A stretch of 64,000 nucleotides of DNA. It comes from Collimonas sp. OK242. Lineage in GTDB: Bacteria > Pseudomonadota > Gammaproteobacteria > Burkholderiales > Burkholderiaceae_D. Where the stretch lies: the NCBI RefSeq assembly GCF_900107095.1, contig NZ_FNOR01000011.1, positions 62,001-126,000 of the forward strand, in the 5' to 3' direction. A program made the translations under genes and the position numbers. The notes beneath the pieces are model-generated. The model searched no databases, was not told the origin of the DNA, and was given only the letters and a program-made list of their open reading frames with translations. This document shows, piece after piece, positions 8,904 to 18,146 of the stretch (position 1 is the stretch's first letter; each line of letters opens with the position of its first letter).

Positions 8904-9190
8904 TCAGCCGACTGATCGCCGATGTTCATTTACGCCTGGCCTGTATAAAACCCTGCCATGTATCGCAGATAAAATCGCTTCCACTGCCGGATGCTTGACC
9001 TTGCGTTCATTGGACATGGCATAAAATTGCTCATGCACCTGATCCAGCTCGCCGATCAGCAGCGCATTGTCATCGAATTCTCTCACCACGTCCGATCGCA
9101 GATCGCGCGACTCGAACCAGCCGTCGATGCGCCCGCGAATCACGTTATTGCGTGTAGGCAGCAACAAGGGAGCGCCGTCATGCAACTTGC
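8904..9190 (-). pseudogene. nhaR: nhaR remnant (C-terminal fragment with internal deletion)
   Basis: The minus-strand frame downstream of the helicase stop encodes APLLLPTRNNVIRGRIDGWF and then WFESRDLRSDVVREFDDNAL, the C-terminal effector-domain part of the LysR-type sodium-stress regulator NhaR. It then jumps directly to IGELDQVHEQFYAMSNERKV and KHPAVEAIL, the extreme C-terminus of NhaR. Compared with E. coli NhaR as I remember it, about 30 residues between 'DDNALL' and 'IG.LD.V' are missing, and the N-terminal ~190 residues including the HTH are absent. No start is expected. The fragment abuts or slightly overlaps the helicase 3' end (stop 9178-9180). It marks an old rearrangement at the edge of the AT-rich glycan operon. 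Confidence 0.75.
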
Positions 9191-11454
9191 CACCACGCTG
9201 GCAGCAATTGCCTGATTTCCGGCCGCGCAAAACGATCGTCGATCAGATACACCACGCCACGGTCCTGCTGCGTGCGGATCACCCTGCCGGCGGCCTGCAC
9301 CACTTTCTGCATGCCGGGATAAAGATAGGTGTAGTCATAGCCGTTGCCGAAAGTCTCGTCCATGCGCCGCATGATCTGTTCATTCACCGGATTGATCTGC
9401 GGCAGCCCTAGCGTTGCGATGAAAGCGCCGATCAGGCGCGCGCCGGGAAGATCGATGCCTTCGGCGAATGAACCGCCCAGCACGGCAAAGCCGACCCCTT
9501 GCGAAGTGTCGGTAAAGCGCGCCAGGAAATCTTCCCTTTCCCGCTCATCCATGCGGCGCGCCTGCAGCCATAGCGGAATCTCTGGATAACGCTCGGCAAA
9601 CAGCGCGGCGACCTGTTGCAGGTAATCGTAACTGCTGAAAAACATCAGGTAATTACCGGATTGCTGCCGATACTGGCGCGCAATCAGATCGACGATGGGC
9701 GACAGCGAACGCTGCCGATGCAGGAAACGGGTCGAGATACCGGTCACCAATTGCACCGTCAACTGATCCGCGGTGAAAGGCGACGGCACGTCGATCCAGG
9801 CCGTGTCGGCCGGCATGCCCAGCGTGTCGCTGTAAAAATGCCAGGGACTCAATGTCGCCGAAAACAGCACCGTGCAACGGGCGGCGGCAAAGCGCGGCGT
9901 CAGAAAAGGCGCCGGCACGATATTGCGGATGCATAAGGTATTGCCGTGCGCACCCTGCCGGGTGATATCGAATAGCGAATGCGGGCCAAACAGCTCGGCC
10001 ATGCGCGTGAAGTGCAAGGCGTCAAAATAGAATTGCTGCAAATTGCCGTCCATGGCGGCCGGATGTTCCTCCATATAGTCGCTGATATCGGCCACCGCCC
10101 TCAGCAGCGCCTCGACAAACGCCTCCGGTATTTCCGCATAATGCTGGTACTCGCCATCCTGCTCCTTGCCCAAGGCGTTCCATTGGCGGCTGACCCGGTC
10201 CAGTCCGCGCTTGAGCGCCGGCGCTGCGGTTTTGCGCAAGGTTTTCAGGTGGACGTATTCCATTTCCGCGGAATACATCTTGCGCGCACGGTCGATCATG
10301 TTGTGCGCCTCGTCCACCAGCACGCCTACCCGCCACTGGCTGGCGTTGGCCATGCCGTACAACATGGCGTTCAGGTCGAAATAGTAGTTGTAGTCGCCCA
10401 CGATCACATCCGACCAGTTGGCCATTTCCTGGCTCAGATAATAGGGGCAGACCCGATGCGCGGCGGCGACCTGGCGCAGGCTTTCCCGGTCCAGCGCGCC
10501 GGCTTCGATCGCCGCACTGCGCGCTTGCGGCAAACGGTCATAGAATCCTTGCGCCAGAGGACAGGATTCGCCGTGGCAAGCTTTGTCAGAATGTTCGCAG
10601 GCCTTGTCGCGCGCTACCAGTTCCAGTACCCGCAACGGTAGCGCCGGCGCGCTGTGCCTGATCCGCTTCACGGCGTCCAGCGCCAGCGCCCGGCCCGAGG
10701 TCTTGGCTGCGAGGAAAAAAATCTTGTCCAGCGCCTGGCCCGGACTCGCCTTGAGCATCGGGAACAGGCTGCCGATGGTCTTGCCGATACCGGTGGGAGC
10801 CTGCGCCAGCAGGCAGCGGCCGCTGATGGCGCTTTTGTAGACCGCTTCAGCCATCACGCGCTGGCCCGGGCGGAAATCCGCGTGCGGAAACTGCAGGGCC
10901 GTCAGTTGCATATCGCGCTCGGCACGATGCGCCATTTCCTGTTCGGCCCATGCCAGGAAGCGCTGGCAGTGATCGTCGAAGAATTGCTTCAACAGTGCGG
11001 CAGTCAGATGTTCAGTCAGCAAGGTTTCCTTCTGGCTGCCGATATCGTAGTAGACCAGCGCCAGTTGCAGTTCATCCAGTTGCCGGCTCTGGCACAGCAG
11101 GTGGCCATAGATCCGCACCTGCGCCCAGTGCAGATGACGATGGTTGTCCGGCATGCGGCTGAGGTCGCCGCGATAAGTCTTGACCTCCTCCAGCCGGTTC
11201 AGCTGCGCATCGTAGCCGTCGGCGCGGCCGCGCACCAGCAACGGCCCGAAGCTGCCGCTCAGGCTGACTTCCGGCTCGTAAGAAGCGGAGCGGCGCGACG
11301 CCACCACGGCATGGCCGGCAATGCCTTCCTGCGCAGTCGGCGACGGCGTGAAGCGCAGGTCGAGATCGCCCTGCTTGGCAGTGAATTCGCACAGGGTGCG
11401 CACCGCGACGACATAGCGGGAAGGGGACGGCGAAGGAGCAGCGTTTGACGCCAT
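9178..11454 (-). CDS. Nuclease-helicase: PD-(D/E)XK domain fused to Fe-S XPD/DinG-type DNA helicase
   Basis: About 758 aa. The N-terminal ~180 residues look like a Cas4/RecB-type nuclease: LLVRGRADGYD then LEEVKTYRG (D...ExK) and a QVRIYGHLLC helix. An SF2 XPD/DinG helicase follows: Walker A APTGIGKT (~219-226), a four-Cys Fe-S region (ACEHSDKACHGESCP and HRVCPYY), DEAH box VDEAHN, motif III-like VLFSATLSP, and motif VI QAAGRVIRTQQDRG. The family unwinds 5'-3' at repair or replication structures. The ATG at 11454 overlaps the TGA of the upstream VRR-NUC gene (TGATG); a longer in-frame start at 11475 exists but is less likely. Co-transcription with that nuclease and the LexA box upstream point to SOS-induced DNA repair. 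Confidence 0.88.
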   Translation of the reverse strand: MASNAAPSPSPSRYVVAVRTLCEFTAKQGDLDLRFTPSPTAQEGIAGHAVVASRRSASYEPEVSLSGSFGPLLVRGRADGYDAQLNRLEEVKTYRGDLSRMPDNHRHLHWAQVRIYGHLLCQSRQLDELQLALVYYDIGSQKETLLTEHLTAALLKQFFDDHCQRFLAWAEQEMAHRAERDMQLTALQFPHADFRPGQRVMAEAVYKSAISGRCLLAQAPTGIGKTIGSLFPMLKASPGQALDKIFFLAAKTSGRALALDAVKRIRHSAPALPLRVLELVARDKACEHSDKACHGESCPLAQGFYDRLPQARSAAIEAGALDRESLRQVAAAHRVCPYYLSQEMANWSDVIVGDYNYYFDLNAMLYGMANASQWRVGVLVDEAHNMIDRARKMYSAEMEYVHLKTLRKTAAPALKRGLDRVSRQWNALGKEQDGEYQHYAEIPEAFVEALLRAVADISDYMEEHPAAMDGNLQQFYFDALHFTRMAELFGPHSLFDITRQGAHGNTLCIRNIVPAPFLTPRFAAARCTVLFSATLSPWHFYSDTLGMPADTAWIDVPSPFTADQLTVQLVTGISTRFLHRQRSLSPIVDLIARQYRQQSGNYLMFFSSYDYLQQVAALFAERYPEIPLWLQARRMDEREREDFLARFTDTSQGVGFAVLGGSFAEGIDLPGARLIGAFIATLGLPQINPVNEQIMRRMDETFGNGYDYTYLYPGMQKVVQAAGRVIRTQQDRGVVYLIDDRFARPEIRQLLPAWWQVA

Positions 11455-13136
11455 CACGCGTTTTCCCCTGTCCATTGCACGTAATACACGGCGACCGGGA
11501 TTGCATGGCTGGCGAAGTAATCCAGCCAGCGGATCTGGTTGTCTTGCAAGCGGTCGCCCGGCCCTTTGACTTCAATCATCTGATAGCGTTTTTCTGCCGG
11601 CCAGAACTGGATCAGGTCAGGCAAGCCGGAACGGTTGCTCTTGATGTCCTGCAGGATCCGTTCGAAACATTTTTCCAGGTGCAGCGGCGGCAGGCAATCC
11701 AGCGCCATGGCTAGCAAATCATCGTCGATCGCGTCCCAGAACACGAACGGCGACTGGATATTTTCCTTGATCCGGAAATTCCGCAGGATGGTCTCTCGAT
11801 AGCCGCCGTCGTGAAGCAAGGCAAAACCGTCTTCAAACTGGCGCGCCCGGCGCATTCGGAAATCGGCGCTGTGCAGGTCGGCCGGAGCGCTCTGGAACGG
11901 ATGAAAAAAAGCACCCGGCACCGGCGCGAACACGGCATCCCAGAACAACAGGCCGAACAACGAATTGATCAATGCATTTTCGACATAGAGGGCGGGTGCG
12001 TCTGCATGGGCCAGGTGCTGGCTGAGCGCGGTCTCGACCGACATGCCGGGGCCAGGCCGCGGCAAGGCGATCTCGTGCTGGACGACGCTTACCGCAGACG
12101 GTTTCGGCAGTTTGGGATAGCCTAGCGCGCGCCGCAGACGCGGCATGACGCGCAGCAGCTGTTGTTGTTCGGCTTCGCTTTCGGCCTGCAGTTCAGCCTG
12201 CTGCGCCAACTCAAACGCGACTGCAAGCTGGCCGCAACGCTCCAGCACCCGGATCGCCCGCAAGCGCGCTCCGGGCCGGCTGCTGGCGGCATACAGGCGC
12301 AGCGCCTGCGCTAACTCGCCATTGCGCTCATGGTGCCTGGCAATCTGGAACAACAGCTTGCTGCGGCGCTCTTCCAGCCAGGCGTTCGGATAAGGATAGT
12401 CGGCGATATCGGCCACCACCGCGTGTGGCGCCTCGCCGCCCAGAAACCGTTCGCGGCAGGCATGCAGATGCAGGTAATCGTCAAGATCCTGACGGCGGCT
12501 GAAAGCTTGCGTGGCGGGAGATAAGTCTAGCTGTTCATATTTGAAGATGCCCAGCTCGGAAAGCACGAACTCCGACCAGTCCTGATATAAATTACCGAAG
12601 AACATCAGGCGCAGACGATCGCATAGCGCGGCAATCGGCCCGGACAACTGCAACAGGCTATCGCCGGCGTCGGGCCACCAGTCCGCCAGGCTGCGCATGC
12701 GCGCATTATCATCCCCAACGTCCCGCGCCGCCCCTGCCTCGCGCAGGAAGGCCAGCTGTTCGCTCTTGCGGGTTGCTTTGCTATGTCGCAACAGCGGGAA
12801 AGCCGCAGCAATTTCGACTTTGGTGAGCACGCTGAAAAGCTGTTCGATATCGACCAGCGGCTGCTGGCTTATCCAGCCAGCCTGCACCAGCGGCGCCGCC
12901 GCACTTTCCGTGCAGCCGATTTCGTCGTAACGCAGCTTGCCAAGCCGAAACAGTTCGCCTTTGCGCATCACCATCCGCACCAGCAATGCCGCGGAGGATT
13001 GCGGCAAAGCGCCGAAGCCATCGACGAATGCCTGTTCCTCGCTGTTCAGCAAATGGCGATAACGGGCGCGTATCGACTCGACAACGGTGACGAAGTTGTC
13101 CAGATAGTAGAAACGGTTTTCCAGCGTTCTGTTCAT
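11454..13136 (-). CDS. VRR-NUC domain nuclease (FAN1-like)
   Basis: About 560 aa. The C-terminus carries the VRR-NUC active site: RSGLPDLIQFWP (PD) followed by MIEVKGPGDRLQDNQIRWL (E-x-K plus conserved Gln-Trp), near residues 495-545. The N-terminal LENRFYYLDNFVTVVESI and the long alpha-helical middle match bacterial FAN1-like proteins, which cleave 5' flaps and interstrand-crosslink structures. ATG 13136 is chosen; a TTG seven codons upstream (13157) is in frame. Its stop overlaps the helicase start (TGATG), so the pair is one translational unit. A LexA-type operator 100 bp upstream suggests induction by DNA damage. Confidence 0.87.
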   Translation of the reverse strand: MNRTLENRFYYLDNFVTVVESIRARYRHLLNSEEQAFVDGFGALPQSSAALLVRMVMRKGELFRLGKLRYDEIGCTESAAAPLVQAGWISQQPLVDIEQLFSVLTKVEIAAAFPLLRHSKATRKSEQLAFLREAGAARDVGDDNARMRSLADWWPDAGDSLLQLSGPIAALCDRLRLMFFGNLYQDWSEFVLSELGIFKYEQLDLSPATQAFSRRQDLDDYLHLHACRERFLGGEAPHAVVADIADYPYPNAWLEERRSKLLFQIARHHERNGELAQALRLYAASSRPGARLRAIRVLERCGQLAVAFELAQQAELQAESEAEQQQLLRVMPRLRRALGYPKLPKPSAVSVVQHEIALPRPGPGMSVETALSQHLAHADAPALYVENALINSLFGLLFWDAVFAPVPGAFFHPFQSAPADLHSADFRMRRARQFEDGFALLHDGGYRETILRNFRIKENIQSPFVFWDAIDDDLLAMALDCLPPLHLEKCFERILQDIKSNRSGLPDLIQFWPAEKRYQMIEVKGPGDRLQDNQIRWLDYFASHAIPVAVYYVQWTGENA

Positions 13137-13229
13137 GGTCGGGGTATGGCGGCACAACGCCGCCGGAATAACTGGCAGCCGCCTCTATTGACGCCCTTAT
13201 TCATTTTCTGATTGATGATTTTATTTATT

Positions 13230-13258
13230 TTAACACTGTATAAACGTACAGTTATTCT
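13230..13258 (+). promoter_or_regulatory. Putative sigma-70 promoter for yfbU, overlapping LexA box
   Basis: A -35 TTAACA (13230-13235) and -10 TATTCT (13253-13258) are separated by 17 bp, and the LexA box 13236-13251 lies exactly in the spacer. A second -10-like TAGTATATAC follows from 13261. The ATG of yfbU at 13304 is ~40 bp downstream of the expected start point. Confidence 0.45.
13236..13251. promoter_or_regulatory. LexA (SOS) box between VRR-NUC and yfbU genes
   Basis: CTGTATAAACGTACAG matches the CTGT-N8-ACAG SOS box exactly, with an AT-rich spacer like the E. coli consensus. It sits 100 bp upstream of the VRR-NUC ATG (minus strand) and 53 bp upstream of the yfbU ATG (plus strand), and fills the spacer of a plausible plus-strand promoter. 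Repression of one or both genes by LexA is inferred. Confidence 0.75.
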
Positions 13259-13303
13259 GTAGTATATACGAATACGAATGCAAGAGTCTGAACGGGAATT
13301 GCA

Positions 13304-13861
13304 ATGGAATTGAGCGATGCTGAAAAATTGATATTGACCATGCTATGCGAAGCGCATCAGCACTTGGACATTGCCGGCGAGCTTGATCCGAAGTTTGTCC
13401 AGTCCGCGCTGCATAGCGGCAATACCTGGGGCTTGCGCTGGAAATACGGCGCGCTGTATGACGGCAATTCCATGTCGGATCCGCCTATCGTGAAAGAAGT
13501 CGTCCGGATTCTTGACATGTGGTCGGTAATCGAAGACGGCTACGATGCACTGCGGGCGCTGGACCAGGATCGGGTAGCCGCCAGCATTTCTCCGCATCAG
13601 GGAGAAGTGAAATTCATGGGATTCGATAGCGATACCGAGTTTGAACACGCCAACATAGCTTCATTCCTGATCAAGGATATGCAGCGCTTTCCCAAGTTCG
13701 CGGGACGCGACATCCATTCGCACCTGCCGTCGATTTCCATCTATCGGCGCATGGTGCGTGCCTACGAGTCGCTGCAAAAACTGATCGGCAAGGGCCGCCT
13801 GAACGCCGATCAGCTGATTGCGCTTCTCAACGAAAATAGCGGCCGCGGCGCGGCTGCCTGA
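13304..13861 (+). CDS. yfbU: YfbU family protein
   Basis: A 185-aa protein with the YfbU signature from its first residues: MELSDAEKLILTMLCEAHQH, then GNTWGLRWKYGALYDG and VKEVVRILDMWSVIEDGYDA. Its length is somewhat more than that of E. coli YfbU (~164 aa). The family is conserved in proteobacteria; no reaction is established that I can state, although YfbU has been linked to cell death and stress phenotypes. It is divergent from the VRR-NUC/helicase pair and its candidate promoter contains the LexA box, so it may be SOS-responsive here. It ends 5 bp before the convergent stop at 13867. Confidence 0.9.
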   Translation: MELSDAEKLILTMLCEAHQHLDIAGELDPKFVQSALHSGNTWGLRWKYGALYDGNSMSDPPIVKEVVRILDMWSVIEDGYDALRALDQDRVAASISPHQGEVKFMGFDSDTEFEHANIASFLIKDMQRFPKFAGRDIHSHLPSISIYRRMVRAYESLQKLIGKGRLNADQLIALLNENSGRGAAA

Positions 13862-13866
13862 ATCCC

Positions 13867-15192
13867 TTATGCCGCTTGCCGATTTTCGCCACCATCGACA
13901 TTAGCAACGCTCGACGGTGCTGCCCGCGCCAGCCATAGCTTGATCTCGGCCGCCTCAAGCAACAACGGACCTTGCGGCAAGGGGAACGCTGCAGCCCTGC
14001 TCTCGTTCCAGTCCGACAAATCGGCCTGGGCGACACTGCCGTCGACATGCTTAAAAATATCCTCGACCTTGCCTTGCCAGGCTTGATACAGATCTTGATT
14101 CACCACGATCAGCAAGGACAAGCGCGCATTGTCGCCGCGCTGGCCGCCAAGGCCCATGCGTGTACTACGCTGTAGCAAGGCCAGCCCACCGCCCGGACTG
14201 CGCAGCAATGCAACCGGTGCGCCTAAAAAATAACGCCCGGTGTCGACAATGAAGCGATTCGCTTGTTGAATTTCATCGCATAAATCGATCTCTGCCTCCC
14301 CGCACAGGCTGGCGTATTGTGCCGGCGTGAGCACGGTGTCGAACGGCACGGTCAGCCCGAGTTCGAAGCCCATCGGTATCAGGATGCCGTTGCCGCTGGC
14401 GGCCGCAAAGCGCAGTGCGCGCAGGCTGGCGCGCCGGCGCGACGGGACGTCGGTCAGGCTAAGCTGACCCGCCAGGCGCGGACCGAAAGGCGTTTCCGGA
14501 AAAGCGATGATGGTGGCGTCGCCGATCAGATTGTCTTGTTCGCGCACATAACGCGTAGCTTGATAATCCCACCATGCTCCCGGGCAGAATACGGCATCGA
14601 AACCGGCATCGGTCAGAGGATCGAGTTGCGGCGCCGAACTGCCTGGAGTCCAGGCGAGGAAACTCACCGAATTGCGGTAGCCGCGTGTGGCTGCCATCAA
14701 ATCCCGCCACAGTGCGACGGGCACCGCAGCAGGCGCACTGCAGACAAACCCGGCAACGCCGACGTCGAGCCAGTCTCGCAAGCGCTCGCACCAGAGCGCA
14801 TATACGCCGCGCCGTATGGCGGAATCAGCCATGCGCAGATGGGCGACGCTGTCGCTCGCTACGGACGGACCATCGGCAAGCGACTTGCTTTCGGGTGAAG
14901 ATTTGTTTTCGAACCAGCCTGGACATGCATCGATCAGCGGGTCCTCAGACGAGACTCTGTCGAGCACGATATCAAGCAACAGGCACAGACCGCGATCAGA
15001 ACAGGCTGCCGTCAACTCCGCCAATGCAGGCCTGTCGTCAATGCCAGGGGACTGGCCCAGATTGAGCGCATTGGCCAGCAACACGTGATCAAAGCCCAGT
15101 GCGACGCAATGGTCGAGCAAAGCGGGCCAGCCTTGGTGCGCGACCAGCGCCGGATTGATGCAATAAATGCGGGGTGCAGTTGCGAAGCTCAT
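13867..15192 (-). CDS. GlgE/GH13-like protein, probably catalytically degenerate
   Basis: 441 aa from ATG 15192, which is preceded by AAGGA 8 bases upstream; an in-frame extension to 15297 lacks such a site. The chain resembles the catalytic region of alpha-1,4-glucan:maltose-1-P maltosyltransferase and alpha-amylases: LLLDIVLDRVS, AGFDAVFCPGAWWDYQATRY, and IAFPETPFGPRLAGQ. In GH13 region II the GFRxD motif (D = nucleophile) appears here as GFVCSAPAA, so both the Arg and the Asp are replaced. It is shorter than GlgE (~660 aa), lacking the N-terminal domains. It may be a non-catalytic glucan-binding or regulatory relative. It stands alone, convergent with yfbU and downstream of maeB beyond a terminator. 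Confidence 0.6.
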   Translation of the reverse strand: MSFATAPRIYCINPALVAHQGWPALLDHCVALGFDHVLLANALNLGQSPGIDDRPALAELTAACSDRGLCLLLDIVLDRVSSEDPLIDACPGWFENKSSPESKSLADGPSVASDSVAHLRMADSAIRRGVYALWCERLRDWLDVGVAGFVCSAPAAVPVALWRDLMAATRGYRNSVSFLAWTPGSSAPQLDPLTDAGFDAVFCPGAWWDYQATRYVREQDNLIGDATIIAFPETPFGPRLAGQLSLTDVPSRRRASLRALRFAAASGNGILIPMGFELGLTVPFDTVLTPAQYASLCGEAEIDLCDEIQQANRFIVDTGRYFLGAPVALLRSPGGGLALLQRSTRMGLGGQRGDNARLSLLIVVNQDLYQAWQGKVEDIFKHVDGSVAQADLSDWNESRAAAFPLPQGPLLLEAAEIKLWLARAAPSSVANVDGGENRQAA

Positions 15193-15414
15193 GTCAGCAA
15201 TCCTTGATAACGTTGCGGGCGCTCGCCATCCGCCAGAGCGGCGATTGGCAGGCGCAGCCTGGGACTCAGGCGAGAGCGCCGATTTGCACATTTTCAAACT
15301 CTATCGCGCCGCACCGCGGAAACATATCGGCGCCCACCGCAAAGGATTGTAGGAATCCACCTACATCGATAGCTAGCCAGGTTCACATCGGATAAAAAAT
15401 GATGGCATCCATAT

Positions 15415-15453
15415 AAAAATCCCCGTCGCTGCCGATGCAGATACGGGGATTTT
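15415..15453 (-). terminator. Rho-independent terminator after maeB
   Basis: A 12-bp perfect stem (AAAAATCCCCGT / ACGGGGATTTTT) with a 15-base loop lies 24 bp past the maeB stop. Reading on the minus strand it ends in a T-run, and the A/T flanks make it usable in both directions. Confidence 0.8.
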
Positions 15454-15476
15454 TTACAGGCCTTTTTTTTGACCGA

Positions 15477-17786
15477 TCAGACTTTCTGTTTTGCGGAGAT
15501 CGCGTTTGCCACCACCAGCGCAGTCATGTTGACCACCCGCCGCACAGTCGCGGACGGGTTCAGGATATGCACCGGAGCCGCAGCGCCCAGCAATACCGGT
15601 CCGACCGTGACACCCTGGCCACCGGTCATTTTCAACACGTTGAACAGGATATTGGCGGCATCCAGATTCGGCGTCACCAATACATTGGCGTCGCCGCTCA
15701 GGGTCGATTTCGGCAAGTACTTCGCCCTCAGCTCTGCGCTCAGGGCGGCATCGCCATGCATCTCGCCATCGGCTTCGACATCCGGCATGCGCTTGACGAA
15801 CAAATCGCGTGCGGCGCGCATCTTCTTGGCCGAAGGCCGGGTGCTGGAACCGAACATCGAATGCGACAGGAACGCCACTTTGGGCGGCACGCCGAAGCGC
15901 CTGACTTCTTCCACCGCCATGGCGGCGATGTCGGACAACTGCTCCGCATCCGGATCATCGTTGACGAAGGTATCGGCGATGAACAAGGTGTGCTTGTCGA
16001 GTACCAGGCCGTTCATGGTGGCGAAACACTTGGCGCCGTCGCGCAGGCCGATGATGTCGCTCACATGTTCCAGATGGTTATCGAAACGCCCGACCAGGCC
16101 GCACAGCATGCCATCGGCGTCGCCCAGCTTGACCAGCAGCGCAGCGATGGTGGTGTTGGAACGGCGCAATGTGGATTTCGCCATCTCGGGAGTGACGCCG
16201 TCGCGCGCCTTGATCTCGTGATAGGTCTCCCAGTATTGGCGGAAACGCACGTCGTCTTCCGGGTTGACCAGCTCGAAATCACGTCCGGCCTGCAAGCGCA
16301 GGCCGGCGCGCTTGATGCGCGCCTCGATCACCGCCGGGCGGCCGATCAGGATAGGCCGCACCAGTTTTTCTTCGAGCGCGATCTGCACCGCACGCAATAC
16401 CCGTTCGTCCTCGCCCTCGGCGTAGACGATACGTTGCGGTTCGCCGCGCGCCGCCAGGAAAACCGGGCGCATGAACATGCCGGTGTGGCTGACAAAACGC
16501 ATCAGCGACTGGCGATACGCATCCATGTCCTTGATCGGACGTGTCGCCACGCCGGACTCTTCGGCAGCACGGGCGACCGCAGGGGCAATGCGCAAGATCA
16601 GGCGCGAATCGAAAGGTTTCGGAATGAGGTATTCCGGACCGAAATGCAGTTCCTGGCCGGCGTAGGCGGATGCCACTTCTTCGCTGATCTCAGCCTTGGT
16701 CAAGTCGGCAATCTCGCGCACGCAAGCGACCTTCATCGCTTCCGTGATGCTGGTGGCGCCGCAATCCAGCGCGCCGCGGAAAATGTAAGGGAAGCACAGC
16801 ACATTGTTAACCTGGTTCGGATAATCCGAACGGCCGGTGGCGATAATGCAGTCCGGCCGCGCCTCCAGCGCCAGCTCGGGACGGATTTCCGGTTCCGGAT
16901 TGGCCAGAGCCAGGATGATAGGCTGCGCGCCCATGGTCTTGACCATATCCTGCGTCAGCACGCCGGGCGCCGAGCAGCCGAGGAACACATCGGCGCCGAC
17001 AATTGCATCTGCCAGGGTGCGCGCATCGGTAGTCTGCTGGTAGCGCTGCTTGGAGACATCCAGCTTGTCTTCTCGCTTATCGTGAATCACGCCGCGCGAA
17101 TCGCAGACGAAGATGTTGTCACGCTTGACGCCCAGCTCGACCATCAGGTCGAGACAGGCAATCGCCGCGGCGCCGGCGCCGGAGGCTACCAGCTTGACTT
17201 CGCCGATCTTCTTGTCGACCAGCTCCAGGCCGTTCAGCAAGGCTGCCGAAGAAATGATGGCGGTGCCGTGCTGGTCGTCGTGAAAGACCGGGATTTTCAT
17301 GCGCTCGCGCAGCTTCTTTTCGATATAGAAACATTCCGGCGCCTTGATGTCTTCCAGGTTGATGCCGCCCAGCGTCGGCTCCAGCGCGGCGATGATCTCG
17401 ACCAGCTTGTCCGGATCGCGCTCAGCCAATTCGATATCGAATACATCGATGCCGGCAAAATTATGGAACAGACAGCCCTTGCCTTCCATCACCGGCTTGC
17501 CTGCCAGCGGACCGATATCGCCCAGGCCAAGCACTGCGGTGCCGTTGGTGACCACACCCACCAGATTGGCGCGCGAGGTGTATTCCACCGCCATCTCCGG
17601 ATCTTCATGGATCGCCAGGCAGGCATAGGCGACGCCGGGCGAATAAGCCAGCGACAGGTCGCGCTGGTTCGACAAAGGCTTGGTAGGCACCACGGCGATC
17701 TTGCCGCGCGTCGGGCTGCGATGATATTCGAGCGCAGCGTCGCGCAGGGCCTGCTCGGCCGCAGAAAGAGTGGTTGGGGTGCTCAT
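15477..17786 (-). CDS. maeB: NADP-dependent malic enzyme with phosphotransacetylase-like domain
   Basis: A 769-aa two-domain MaeB. Residues ~1-430 form the malic enzyme: [54 protein letters not shown], and the NADP-binding [16 protein letters not shown]. Residues ~450-769 form a PTA-like domain ([20 protein letters not shown] ... [16 protein letters not shown]), which in MaeB is regulatory rather than a true phosphotransacetylase. It oxidatively decarboxylates malate to pyruvate and makes NADPH in the cytoplasm. The start has an excellent site (CCAGGAGACCATCA-ATG). It is monocistronic, with a terminator immediately after it. Confidence 0.96.
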   Translation of the reverse strand: MSTPTTLSAAEQALRDAALEYHRSPTRGKIAVVPTKPLSNQRDLSLAYSPGVAYACLAIHEDPEMAVEYTSRANLVGVVTNGTAVLGLGDIGPLAGKPVMEGKGCLFHNFAGIDVFDIELAERDPDKLVEIIAALEPTLGGINLEDIKAPECFYIEKKLRERMKIPVFHDDQHGTAIISSAALLNGLELVDKKIGEVKLVASGAGAAAIACLDLMVELGVKRDNIFVCDSRGVIHDKREDKLDVSKQRYQQTTDARTLADAIVGADVFLGCSAPGVLTQDMVKTMGAQPIILALANPEPEIRPELALEARPDCIIATGRSDYPNQVNNVLCFPYIFRGALDCGATSITEAMKVACVREIADLTKAEISEEVASAYAGQELHFGPEYLIPKPFDSRLILRIAPAVARAAEESGVATRPIKDMDAYRQSLMRFVSHTGMFMRPVFLAARGEPQRIVYAEGEDERVLRAVQIALEEKLVRPILIGRPAVIEARIKRAGLRLQAGRDFELVNPEDDVRFRQYWETYHEIKARDGVTPEMAKSTLRRSNTTIAALLVKLGDADGMLCGLVGRFDNHLEHVSDIIGLRDGAKCFATMNGLVLDKHTLFIADTFVNDDPDAEQLSDIAAMAVEEVRRFGVPPKVAFLSHSMFGSSTRPSAKKMRAARDLFVKRMPDVEADGEMHGDAALSAELRAKYLPKSTLSGDANVLVTPNLDAANILFNVLKMTGGQGVTVGPVLLGAAAPVHILNPSATVRRVVNMTALVVANAISAKQKV

Positions 17787-18146
17787 TGATGGTCTCCTGG
17801 ATACGCTAGTGAAAATTGGATGGCAGCGACATTATCACAATGTCTATCGATTCGGTTTCTCGCTGACCGATATCTCTGTTGTTGAAGATGCTCTGGGGAA
17901 AGGGAAATTGTTCTTCGGTGTCGTGGTTTGAATAATGCGGCTCATGGCAAATGGTAGACGAATCTGCTGGAACTTGCAGCGTTGCCGTTAAAAAACACCA
18001 ACGAAATTACCAATGACATACATCCCGGGTGCCGCATAAAACGAAAAGCCCGCGCATGCGGGCTTTTCTCAACAGATAGCTCTTAAATATTGAATATTGA
18101 ATATTGAGTCATATCAACACCAAATCGAATTTTCCTGATCGCAGCT
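17787..18146. other. Intergenic region upstream of maeB
   Basis: 360 bp with no credible gene. It holds the maeB leader (ribosome-binding site just right of 17786) and, near its right end, a strong hairpin at 18044-18067 that ends the sox-folB transcript. Nothing else is evident. Confidence 0.6.
18044..18067 (-). terminator. Terminator downstream of the sox-folB operon
   Basis: AAAAGCCCGC-GCAT-GCGGGCTTTT is a perfect 10-bp stem with a tetraloop, flanked by A-run and T-run, so it can act in both directions. It lies 80 bp beyond the folB stop. Confidence 0.8.

Noticed and set aside
15435-17789. A 784-codon plus-strand open frame opposite maeB
   Set aside because: Exact antisense of a clear MaeB; His/Arg/Gln-rich composition without any family motif. 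GC-rich genes in this genome produce long antisense frames.
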